A DNA stretch of 10,664 nucleotides from Halieaceae bacterium (lineage in GTDB: Bacteria > Pseudomonadota > Gammaproteobacteria > Pseudomonadales > Halieaceae), in assembly GCA_003523185.1 (NCBI GenBank), contig DPGN01000063.1:1-10664 (forward strand). The letters are read 5' to 3'. The notes under the pieces are model-generated. The model was not told the origin of the DNA. It ran no database searches and saw only the letters and a list, made by a program, of their open reading frames with translations. Below, in pieces: positions 1-6,971 of the stretch (positions within the stretch are counted from its first letter, which is position 1; each line of letters starts with the position of its first letter). The translations under genes and the position numbers were made by a program.

Positions 1-249
1 TGGTTCACCGGCTTGTCAGCCGAGTGGCTTCTGAATGACCGCTGGTCGCTGATCGCCCAGCTAGATAGTCACAGTGCCCTCATGAAGAGTGACGTTGATG
101 CGGTCGGTGAAACTGCCGGGATGCTCAGCCTTGGACTGCGGCGGCAACTTGGTCGGCAGTGGGCGCTTGATGTCAGTTTTGCCGAGGATATTGTGGTCGA
201 AAGCGCGCCCGACATTATCTTCCAGGCATCGCTGCATTTTCGCCCTTAG
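1..249 (+). CDS. DUF3187-like outer membrane beta-barrel protein, C-terminal fragment
   Basis: The reading frame is open from base 1 (Trp-Phe-Thr-Gly) to TAG at 247-249, so only the last 82 codons of a longer gene are present and its start lies outside the window. The visible part alternates polar and hydrophobic residues in short strands separated by turns, and it ends in Leu-His-Phe-Arg-Pro, much like the terminal strand of an outer-membrane barrel. The near-terminal run Phe-Ala-Glu-Asp-Ile-Val-Val-Glu followed by Ala-Pro-Asp-Ile resembles the C-terminus of the DUF3187 family as I remember it; this is recognition from memory, not a search. Function is unknown. It converges on argH with a gap of 38 bases. 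That gap holds a 10-base palindrome (CGCGATCGCG, 262-271) but no U-tract, so I see no clear terminator. Confidence 0.6.
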   Translation, partial: WFTGLSAEWLLNDRWSLIAQLDSHSALMKSDVDAVGETAGMLSLGLRRQLGRQWALDVSFAEDIVVESAPDIIFQASLHFRP

Positions 250-287
250 ATCAGTAAAAGACGCGATCGCGCGCACAATCGTTAGCG

Positions 288-1688
288 CTATGAGTTCAGC
301 GCGTCTCTCGCCCGCTTAGCAGCGGCCAGGACCTGTTTTGGCGCAGTGCCACCAATATGATCTCGCGCTGCAACAGAGCCCTCGAGTGTCAGCACGTCAA
401 AGACATCGTCAGTGATGTCCGTGCTCAGGTTTTGAAGCGCCTCGAGCGACAGTTCTGCCACATCTACGCCTTCGGATTCAGCGATTCCTACGGCGGTGCC
501 CACAATCTCATGCGCATCGCGAAAGGCGACACCCTTCCTAACTAAGTAATCAGCAAGGTCGGTCGCTGTCGGATGACCCAAACTCGCCGCGCGTCGCATC
601 GACGCCGGTTTTGCGGACATAGCAGGTATGAGATCGGCAAAAGCGAGCAGTGAGTCGTGCACGGTTCGCACAGCATCAAAGACAGGTTCTTTATCTTCTT
701 GGTTGTCTTTGTTGTAAGCGAGCGGCTGTCCTTTCATGAGCGTGATAAGTGCCACTAGATGCCCTTGAACTCGTCCGGCCTTACCGCGAATCAACTCTGG
801 AACATCCGGGTTTTTCTTTTGCGGCATGATCGATGAGCCCGTACAGAACCTATCTGGCAGCTCGACAAAATCGAATTGCGCACTCGTCCAAATAATCATC
901 TCTTCAGCCATGCGAGAGAGGTGCATCATGGTGATCGCTGCGGCGAACGTAAATTCGATGGCAAAGTCTCTATCGGATACCGAGTCCAAGGAATTTTCGG
1001 TTGGCGCTTTGAAGCCGAGCGCCTCGGCCGTCATGTGCCGGTCGATGTCGTATGACGTGCCTGCGAGTGCTGCTGAGCCCAGAGGGCAGTAGTTCATTCG
1101 GGAAGAGCAGTCGGCGAGTCGGCTATCGTCACGTGCCAACATCTCATTCCAGGCTAGCAGGTGATGACCAAACGTCACCGGCTGTGCTACTTGCAGGTGC
1201 GTAAAGCCGGGCATGACGGTGTCCGCATATCGCTCAGCCTGATCAATCAGCCCTGTTCGCAGGCGGGTCATTTGACTTCGTATGCTCTCGATCGCGGCAC
1301 GTAGATAGAGCCTGATGTCAGTGGCAACCTGATCGTTTCGCGAGCGTCCTGTATGGAGGCGCTTGCCGGCATCGCCAATCAGTTGGGTGAGTCGTGCTTC
1401 GATATTCATGTGCACGTCTTCCAGCTCTACCTGCCAGCGGAAGGCACCAGAGGCGATCTCGTCTTCTACCTCTGTCAGTCCACGGTGGATATCGCTTAGA
1501 TCATCACTGCTCAAAATGCCAGAGGCAGCCAGCATGTCGGCATGCGCGCGAGAGCCCTGAATATCGTAGTGAGCAAGCACGTGATCAAAGGAGTAGGACC
1601 CAGTGAATTCCTGAACGAACGCATCGGTGGCCTCGCTAAAACGACCACCCCATGTTTGACTGGTATGACTGTCTAAAGAACTGGACAC
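288..1688 (-). CDS. argH: argininosuccinate lyase
   Basis: ArgH splits argininosuccinate into arginine and fumarate, the last step of arginine synthesis, in the cytoplasm as a homotetramer. Visible family motifs, numbered from the GTG at 1688, are the substrate-binding HTGRSRNDQ at about 112-120, the Thr-His-Leu-Gln with the catalytic His at about 164, and the fumarase/lyase signature GSSIMPQKKNP at about 284-294 with the catalytic serine. The frame stays open up to an ATG at 1745, giving 485 residues. I prefer GTG 1688 (466 residues, close to the usual 457-465). Homologues begin a few residues before the conserved Gln-Thr-Trp-Gly-Gly-Arg-Phe; an AGAGAAG ribosome site sits 9 bases before this GTG; and a strong -10 element lies between the two candidate starts. 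No sign of damage. It is divergent from hemC and convergent with the partial gene at 1-249. Confidence 0.96.
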   Translation of the reverse strand: MSSSLDSHTSQTWGGRFSEATDAFVQEFTGSYSFDHVLAHYDIQGSRAHADMLAASGILSSDDLSDIHRGLTEVEDEIASGAFRWQVELEDVHMNIEARLTQLIGDAGKRLHTGRSRNDQVATDIRLYLRAAIESIRSQMTRLRTGLIDQAERYADTVMPGFTHLQVAQPVTFGHHLLAWNEMLARDDSRLADCSSRMNYCPLGSAALAGTSYDIDRHMTAEALGFKAPTENSLDSVSDRDFAIEFTFAAAITMMHLSRMAEEMIIWTSAQFDFVELPDRFCTGSSIMPQKKNPDVPELIRGKAGRVQGHLVALITLMKGQPLAYNKDNQEDKEPVFDAVRTVHDSLLAFADLIPAMSAKPASMRRAASLGHPTATDLADYLVRKGVAFRDAHEIVGTAVGIAESEGVDVAELSLEALQNLSTDITDDVFDVLTLEGSVAARDHIGGTAPKQVLAAAKRARDALNS

Positions 1689-1719
1689 GCGATACACTTC
1701 TCTTGTTTTACAGTTTGCT

Positions 1720-1728
1720 ATTGTATCA
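1720..1728 (-). promoter_or_regulatory. extended -10 promoter element for argH
   Basis: On the minus strand this reads TGATACAAT: a TACAAT hexamer (5 of 6 to consensus) with the TG of an extended -10 one base upstream. No good -35 is visible at 16-18 bases, which is common for extended -10 promoters. Transcription would begin near 1713, leaving a leader of about 25 bases before GTG 1688 with its AGAGAAG site. Such a transcript could not contain the ATG at 1745. The rest of the 1689-1781 divergent region must also hold the hemC promoter, but I could not find a convincing -35/-10 pair for it. Confidence 0.45.
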
Positions 1729-1781
1729 GGTGCAGGGTGTTGCATGCGCGGCTGGTAAGCTGAAAAGAAATAGGGGGAGGC

Positions 1782-2690
1782 ATGAATTCAATAACAATAG
1801 CGACTCGTGAGAGTCCACTCGCTTTGTGGCAGGCCCATTTTGTCGAGGCCGAGCTGAAGCGCCATCACCCAGGCATTGAGGTGAAATTGCTGGGCATGAC
1901 GTCCAGGGGTGACCAACTTTTGGATAAGCCCTTGTACAAAGTGGGTGGTAAGGGTCTGTTTGTTAAAGAACTTGAAACGGCCTTGTTGGATGAGCGTGCT
2001 GATATCGCTGTTCACTCGATGAAGGACGTGCCCATGGAGTTGCCGCCAGGGCTTACGCTGGGTGTCATTTGCGAGCGTGAGGATCCGCGCGATGCGCTGG
2101 TAGGAGTGACGAGCTTTGATGATTTGCCAGAGGGGGCTCGACTGGGCACCTCGAGTTTGCGGCGCTCGTGTCAGGTCATGCAGCGACGACCTGATCTGCA
2201 AATTGGATTCCTGCGCGGTAATGTGAACACCCGTCTAGCAAAGCTCGATGCGGGCGATTTTGATGCCATCATTCTGGCGTGCGCTGGTCTCAAGCGTCTG
2301 GGCTTTGATGATCGTATTGGTGCTGCGATCGATGAAGACTTTCTGCTCCCCGCGGGCGGGCAGGGTGCGGTTGGTATTGAGTACAGACAGACGGATAGTC
2401 GCGTTGCCGAGCTGCTAGCGCCACTCGCACACGAAGAAACATCCCGGCGTGTCATTGCTGAACGAACGGTTGTCAGACGGCTTGATGGGGGTTGTGACGT
2501 CCCTATCGCCAGTTTTGCGGTGGCCGAGGGCGACTCTCTCTGGCTGCGCGCTCGAGTTGGCTCGCCTGATGGAAAGACAGTTATTGTCTCGGAGGCTCGT
2601 GGATCTGAACCCGAAGCGCTTGGACTCGAAGTAGCCGACGCGCTGATTGCAAAGGGGGCAGCAAAAATTTTGAAAGCAGCGCGATCGTGA
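1782..2690 (+). CDS. hemC: porphobilinogen deaminase (hydroxymethylbilane synthase)
   Basis: HemC joins four porphobilinogen molecules into the linear hydroxymethylbilane in tetrapyrrole synthesis, in the cytoplasm. The 302-residue protein is full length for the family. Visible marks are the N-terminal IATRESPLALWQA, the catalytic Asp82 in HSMKDVP, the paired arginines 127-128 in TSSLRR, FLRGNVNTRL at about 143-152, and Cys238 in GGCDVPI, which carries the dipyrromethane cofactor. The ATG is preceded by a G-rich run (1772-1780); its GGAGG ends only one base before the ATG, so the working pairing may be the AGGGGG just upstream. No other start fits the conserved N-terminus. It is first of four same-strand genes and its stop overlaps the hemD start by 4 bases (GTGA), implying coupled translation. 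Confidence 0.97.
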   Translation: MNSITIATRESPLALWQAHFVEAELKRHHPGIEVKLLGMTSRGDQLLDKPLYKVGGKGLFVKELETALLDERADIAVHSMKDVPMELPPGLTLGVICEREDPRDALVGVTSFDDLPEGARLGTSSLRRSCQVMQRRPDLQIGFLRGNVNTRLAKLDAGDFDAIILACAGLKRLGFDDRIGAAIDEDFLLPAGGQGAVGIEYRQTDSRVAELLAPLAHEETSRRVIAERTVVRRLDGGCDVPIASFAVAEGDSLWLRARVGSPDGKTVIVSEARGSEPEALGLEVADALIAKGAAKILKAARS

Positions 2691-3415
2691 AACGCGTTGT
2701 TGTCACTCGTTCAGTAGAGGATGTCGATCGCCTTGCCGAGCGTCTGACAAGTGACGGGCATTTACCCGTAAAGCTGCCCTTGCTGGCTATCGAGCCGCTA
2801 CAAAGTTCAGTGGATTTCGACAATCTGCCACGAACTACCACGGCCATTATTTACACGTCGGTTAATGCGGTCCGTCATGGATTCGAAGCAATCTCGCGAG
2901 CGATAACAAATGACGTTTTAGTGACCATTGCTGTGGGGGCTAAAACTCGAGATGCATTGGGTAAAAAAGGTGTCCGCGCTGAATCGCCAGCTAGGGAAGA
3001 CTCTGAGGGTGTCGTCGATTTACTAGCATCACTTGATCAGTCGCCTGCCCAAGTGCTGCTCGTGAAGGGTCAGGGCGGTAGAGATCTCATCGAGACCCGT
3101 TTGGATCGCTTGGGCATTCATCTCACCATCATCGAATGTTATCGCCGTGTTTGGCCTGATGTGCCGGAGGCGAATTTCCTATCGGCGGTATCGACTGAGA
3201 GTCCCAGCATTATCCACGTGGCCAGCGGCGAAACGCTAACTCGGCTAACGGATCTGTGTTGGGCGCATGGCGTTGATGCCCTAGACGCGCACACTCTAGT
3301 GGTACCCTCGCAACGAGTTGCGGATCAGGCTCGAGAGCTGGGCTGGCAATCGCGTATAGTAGCGGATGGGGCAGGGGATGAAGCACTACTCGAGGCAGTT
3401 GCGGATCTTCCCTAG
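2687..3415 (+). CDS. hemD: uroporphyrinogen-III synthase
   Basis: HemD closes hydroxymethylbilane into uroporphyrinogen III while inverting ring D, directly using the HemC product. The protein has 242 residues, a normal length. This family is poorly conserved, so the call rests on general HemD features: the opening Val-Val-Val-Thr-Arg strand, the KGQGGRDLIETRL segment near residue 126 that marks the second half of the two-lobed fold, and the Glu-Cys-Tyr-Arg-Arg that follows at about 147-151 with the conserved tyrosine. Its place directly after hemC is the other support. The start is GTG at 2687, overlapping the hemC stop; the frame and N-terminal alignment leave no better choice. A 24-base gap separates it from hemX. 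Confidence 0.94.
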   Translation: MKRVVVTRSVEDVDRLAERLTSDGHLPVKLPLLAIEPLQSSVDFDNLPRTTTAIIYTSVNAVRHGFEAISRAITNDVLVTIAVGAKTRDALGKKGVRAESPAREDSEGVVDLLASLDQSPAQVLLVKGQGGRDLIETRLDRLGIHLTIIECYRRVWPDVPEANFLSAVSTESPSIIHVASGETLTRLTDLCWAHGVDALDAHTLVVPSQRVADQARELGWQSRIVADGAGDEALLEAVADLP

Positions 3416-3439
3416 GAAGCAGAGTTCCGAGGTGATGTT

Positions 3440-4552
3440 ATGAGTGAGCAGCGCGTTGCAGAGAAGGCGAGTCGAACGGGTGGTTGGATAACCCGGAGTC
3501 TGCTGCTTATTTTGCTCCTGTGCCTCGCAGCACTAGGAGCCGCTGGCTACTACTATGGTCTTCCATTTGCCAATCAACTGCTCGATGAGCGTGATTCGAT
3601 TAAAGCGTCTGTCGCGGATCTCGAGGCCAGTCAGAAGTCTGCATTCGACACTATTCCCGGACAAGTTGATGCAGCCATAACTGAACGCCTGGCGGTAGTC
3701 GTTCAGGAGCAGGACAAAAAATTGTCACGGCTAACAGGGGAGGTTGATCGCATGACAGCCTCCGAGCAGCGGTTAAAGGAAGCACTTGCCCGCGCTGAGG
3801 CGCAGTTGGAACGACAATCGGGCGTTGACCAAGCAGCCTGGCGACCGGCCGAGGCTGAATTTAATGTTCGTATGGCAAGCCAGCGTCTCCAGGTCGCCAG
3901 AGATGTCGCAGCAGCGCTCGTTTTGTTGCGGGGAGCTGATCAGTTGTTGGCAGGCGTTGATACCGGTAAAGCGGAATTGCTTCGGCGGTTAGTGGCTTCG
4001 GATATCGCTGAGCTGTCTGCATTGCCAAAGGTGGATCGCATCGGACTTCTCAGCCAGTTACAAGCCCTCGAGCAGCAGGTAGGACAGCTAGAGTTGGTCT
4101 CGCTCGGGTTTGAGTCGCAGCCGATTTCAGGGTCCGCCTCAGATAATCCATCAGATTCCCCATCGTTCCTCCAGCAGGCGATCAGTGTTTTGTCGTCTTA
4201 CTTCGTGGTCACTACGCTTGAGTCCTCTGAGGTGCGTCCCCTGCCCCGTGAATGGGCTGCACTGGCACAATCTTCATTGACTGCCATGTTTGAGCAGGCG
4301 CGATTGGCTGTATTGATGGGTGATCAAACGAATTTTGTTGCGTCAGTCGATCGCGCCGCATCATTTATTAAGCGGCATTCCCGCACTGATGACTCGCGTG
4401 CGACAAGTGTCATCGAGGCGCTGATGGCACTGAGAGTCATTGACGTAGCACCGCCCCTTCCTGATCTATCTGAGACTCTGCGTGTCTTCCGCGACGAGCC
4501 GCGAACCACTCCCGATGCGCTAGCTGACAGTGTCGGAGGGGGGGCGAAATAA
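3440..4552 (+). CDS. hemX: HemX family inner-membrane protein (heme operon)
   Basis: This is the gammaproteobacterial HemX, a membrane protein encoded with hemC and hemD. Its role is not settled: it was once called uroporphyrinogen-III C-methyltransferase, but it lacks that enzyme's domain. Here 370 residues comprise a short basic N-terminus, one membrane segment at about 20-38 (Leu-Leu-Leu-Ile rich), then a long charged helical stretch at about 50-125 that looks like coiled coil, and a C-terminal helical domain. N-in topology would put most of the protein in the periplasm. The ATG at 3440 has a good GAGGTGA site 7 bases upstream. Its stop TAA shares one base with the hemY ATG (TAATG). The last codons include a run of seven G (4538-4544) that probably doubles as the hemY ribosome site. 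Confidence 0.92.
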   Translation: MSEQRVAEKASRTGGWITRSLLLILLLCLAALGAAGYYYGLPFANQLLDERDSIKASVADLEASQKSAFDTIPGQVDAAITERLAVVVQEQDKKLSRLTGEVDRMTASEQRLKEALARAEAQLERQSGVDQAAWRPAEAEFNVRMASQRLQVARDVAAALVLLRGADQLLAGVDTGKAELLRRLVASDIAELSALPKVDRIGLLSQLQALEQQVGQLELVSLGFESQPISGSASDNPSDSPSFLQQAISVLSSYFVVTTLESSEVRPLPREWAALAQSSLTAMFEQARLAVLMGDQTNFVASVDRAASFIKRHSRTDDSRATSVIEALMALRVIDVAPPLPDLSETLRVFRDEPRTTPDALADSVGGGAK

Positions 4553-5361
4553 TGCGACGACAGGTGTGGCTAATTCTTGGTGGTCTCGCTGCCGGTGTTG
4601 CTCTCGTGTCCTTGCTTGCGTTCGATGCAGGTTACGTCCTGGTTCAGTTTGGTCAGTATCGACTCGAGACCACGCTGGTAGCGGCAGCCATCGCATTATT
4701 CCTCGTCTTGTGGATAGTGCGAGTAAGTTTTCGTTTTCTGTCTGTTATTCTGGGGCTCGGACCTGGCTTTGGGCGCTGGCTGGAAAAAAGGCGCGAAGAC
4801 AAGACGTCGGCCTTGTTGCGAGAAACCTTGAATGCCATGTTTGAAGAGCGGACTGACACCGTTGTACAGCGGCTACCAAAGTTGATGAAAGGCGATTTTT
4901 TTTCTAGCACCGAACGCGCCAAGGCAGATGTCTGGGTGTTGAAGCGACAACTCGAGGCAACGGCAAAGCCCGACCAGCTAAAGCGGCTGTGGAGTGGTGC
5001 TAAAGCAGAACTCAAGCAAGCCCCGGAAATGACTGCGCATTATGCGAGCCAGTTATGTCGTTTGGGGCGCTCGAAAGAGGCGGAATTAGAATTACAGGCG
5101 CTGTCAAAGCGTGGCTGGACAGCTTCAGCTACGCACGCCTTGGCGCAAATTAACCTCGACGATGCGCCCTCGATGGTCAATGCCTTAACTGAGCTCTCGG
5201 GCAATCGGAGTGCCAACGATGTGGCCAATGGATTGGTAATTGCCAAAGCGCAGCTACTGCCCAAGAGTGACGCGGAGAAAACGTTGATTGAGCACTATGG
5301 GAAACAGCCAGCACCCTTTGTGGTGACGGCCCTAGGAACCATTGGGGTCAAGAAGTCTTAG
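4552..5361 (+). CDS. hemY: HemY family membrane/TPR protein, short form
   Basis: HemY of gammaproteobacteria is an inner-membrane protein with a cytoplasmic helical-repeat (TPR) domain, encoded after hemX. It is unrelated to the Bacillus protoporphyrinogen oxidase also called HemY, and its exact role is unclear. This protein has two membrane segments (about 5-24 and 40-66) around the typical Gly-Tyr-Val-Leu-Val-Gln-Phe loop, then a basic stretch and helical repeats; the segment from about 125 to 200 looks like the second repeat block, including the Leu-Gly-Arg-Ser-Lys-Glu-Ala-Glu helix. At 269 residues it is about a third shorter than the roughly 400 usual. The middle repeats and the C-terminal end appear to be missing, yet the frame is intact and ends in an ordinary TAG. 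A run of eight T lies at 4897-4904. Its stop overlaps that of ubiD by 4 bases. Confidence 0.85.
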   Translation: MRRQVWLILGGLAAGVALVSLLAFDAGYVLVQFGQYRLETTLVAAAIALFLVLWIVRVSFRFLSVILGLGPGFGRWLEKRREDKTSALLRETLNAMFEERTDTVVQRLPKLMKGDFFSSTERAKADVWVLKRQLEATAKPDQLKRLWSGAKAELKQAPEMTAHYASQLCRLGRSKEAELELQALSKRGWTASATHALAQINLDDAPSMVNALTELSGNRSANDVANGLVIAKAQLLPKSDAEKTLIEHYGKQPAPFVVTALGTIGVKKS

Positions 5362-6857
5362 CGCTTGCGCCCTGGCAGGTGGATGCCGAGAGAATCCCAA
5401 ATCGAGTCCACACGCTCTTTGACCGTTGTGTCCATCTGAATTGACGTACCCCATTCCCGATCAGTTTCCCCTTCCCATTTGTTGGTCGCATCCATACCCA
5501 CTTTAGAGCCTAGACCAGCGACAGGTGATGCGAAGTCAAGGTAGTCGATAGGCGTGTTATCGATAAAAACAGAGTCGCGACGCGGATCCATGCGCGTTGT
5601 CATGGCCCAGATCACATCTTCCCAGCTTCGGACATCGACGTCCTCGTCTGTGATGACAATGAATTTGGTGTACATGAACTGACGGAGAAAGCTCCAGATG
5701 CCCAACATAATACGCTTGGCATGTCCGGGGTATTCTTTGCGTATGCTGACAACGGCCATCCGGTAAGAGCAGCCCTCGGGTGGTAGATAAAAATCAACAA
5801 TCTCGGGGAACTGCTTCTGAAGAAGCGGCACAAAAACCTCGTTCAAGGCCACGCCCAAGATAGCGGGCTCATCTGGTGGTCTACCAGTGTAAGTGCTGTG
5901 ATAGATGGGGTTTTTACGTGTTGTCATTGTCTCCACGGTAAAGACCGGGAAACTCTCTACTTCATTGTAGTAGCCTGTGTGATCTCCGAATGGACCCTCG
6001 TCTGCCATTTCGTTCGGATCGATATAGCCTTCCAGAATGATCTCTGAGTGCGCCGGAACAAGCAGTTCGTTTTCCTTGCATCGACGGGTGAGGCAGTTGG
6101 CTAACTCCGTTTTACCGCCCCGCAGTAAACCGGCGAATGCATATTCTGAGAGCGCATCTGGCACAGGTGTGACCGCGCCGAGTGTTGTCGCTGGATCTGC
6201 GCCCAGTGCGATGGCTACAGGGTAGGGCTCACCGGGTCGTTTCAGTGTCCAGTCGCGAAAGTCGAGCGCACCTCCGCGATGCGACAACCATCGCATGATG
6301 AGCTTGTTAGGACCCAGCAGTTGCATGCGGTAGATGCCAAGATTCATGCGAGGTTTTTCAGGGCCACGAGTGATGACCAGTGGCCACGTGACAAGCGGTC
6401 CCACGTCACCTGGCCAGCAGGTTTGGATTGGCAGGGTCGTAAGATCAATGTCATCACCCCGCAGAATAATGTCTTGGCATGGTGGTCGACTAATAATCTT
6501 AGGCCCCATGTTCAGTACTTTTTTGAGCAGCGGTGCTTTGTCGATGAGGTCGCGCATGCCTTTGGGCGGATCGGGTTGTCGCAGATAGGCGAGTAGCTCG
6601 CCGATCTCGCGCAGGGCCTCGATAGAGTCCGCGCCCATACCGAGGGCCACGCGTTTTTCAGTGCCAAACAGATTCGCGAGTAGCGGGGTGTCGTAACCTT
6701 TCGGGTTTTCAAAGAGTAAGGCTGGACCGCCGCCTCGCAGTGTGCGATCGGCGATTTCGGTCATCTCAAGATTAGGATCTATCTCTTCTTTGATTCTCAC
6801 CAAGTCGCCGTTGGCTTCCAAGGTGTCAAGGAATTCGCGAAGGTCCCGAAATTTCAT
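5358..6857 (-). CDS. ubiD: 4-hydroxy-3-polyprenylbenzoate decarboxylase (prenylated-FMN dependent)
   Basis: UbiD removes the carboxyl group from the prenylated 4-hydroxybenzoate ring in ubiquinone synthesis, using prenylated FMN supplied by UbiX (not in this window). The protein matches the family along its whole length: N-terminal Asp-Leu-Arg-Glu-Phe-Leu, the metal/cofactor-binding NLGIYRMQ at about 172-179, and the acidic signature ending in EGPFGDHTGYY at about 287-297, which supplies catalytic glutamates. The frame is open back to a GTG at 6899 (513 residues). I choose ATG 6857, giving 499 residues against 497 in E. coli, because homologues begin right at the Lys-Tyr/Phe-Asp/Arg-Asp-Leu motif and the GTG follows a TAA directly with no ribosome site. 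It lies 114 bases downstream of rho and may be read from the same message. Confidence 0.96.
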   Translation of the reverse strand: MKFRDLREFLDTLEANGDLVRIKEEIDPNLEMTEIADRTLRGGGPALLFENPKGYDTPLLANLFGTEKRVALGMGADSIEALREIGELLAYLRQPDPPKGMRDLIDKAPLLKKVLNMGPKIISRPPCQDIILRGDDIDLTTLPIQTCWPGDVGPLVTWPLVITRGPEKPRMNLGIYRMQLLGPNKLIMRWLSHRGGALDFRDWTLKRPGEPYPVAIALGADPATTLGAVTPVPDALSEYAFAGLLRGGKTELANCLTRRCKENELLVPAHSEIILEGYIDPNEMADEGPFGDHTGYYNEVESFPVFTVETMTTRKNPIYHSTYTGRPPDEPAILGVALNEVFVPLLQKQFPEIVDFYLPPEGCSYRMAVVSIRKEYPGHAKRIMLGIWSFLRQFMYTKFIVITDEDVDVRSWEDVIWAMTTRMDPRRDSVFIDNTPIDYLDFASPVAGLGSKVGMDATNKWEGETDREWGTSIQMDTTVKERVDSIWDSLGIHLPGRKR

Positions 6858-6914
6858 ACGATGATTCTTTATCAAGCTCAGAGTGCGAGCATGCCACACT
6901 TAGGGTTTAAGCGT

Positions 6915-6944
6915 GCATCCACGTCTCGTTATTGACGTGGATAC
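6915..6944 (-). other. strong hairpin between rho and ubiD, no U-tract
   Basis: A perfect 9-base inverted repeat (ATCCACGTC at 6917-6925, GACGTGGAT at 6934-6942) encloses an 8-base loop. In minus-strand RNA the stem extends to 11 pairs with a G-U and a G-C pair at its base. It starts 27 bases after the rho stop codon. The RNA that follows has no run of U, so it is not a standard intrinsic terminator. It could protect the 3' end of rho mRNA, set a processing site or serve as a pause site ahead of ubiD. Confidence 0.6.
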
Positions 6945-6971
6945 TCGACTGCGCGATCCCGTTCGACCGAA

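Noticed and set aside
262..271. Palindrome CGCGATCGCG between the DUF3187-like gene and argH, reminiscent of HIP1 (GCGATCGC)
   Set aside because: HIP1 abundance is a cyanobacterial trait; one copy in a GC-rich gap is likely chance, and it lacks a U-tract to be a terminator.
826..1092. Open frames on the plus strand across argH, and similar open frames opposite rho and ubiD
   Set aside because: They lie antisense to well-conserved genes, have no recognisable protein features and are expected by chance in a GC-rich genome.
1689..1781. hemC promoter in the divergent region (TTGTTT at 1703 or TTGCAT at 1740 as -35)
   Set aside because: No -10 hexamer lies at 16-18 bases from either, so I could not support a specific site.
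4897..4904. Run of eight T in hemY as a frameshift explaining the short protein
   Set aside because: The membrane part before it and the repeat part after it are both HemY-like in the same frame, so the run does not break the gene.
6858..6899. Longer ubiD start at GTG 6899
   Set aside because: It follows an in-frame TAA directly, has no ribosome site, and adds 14 residues absent from homologues; ATG 6857 matches the family length.
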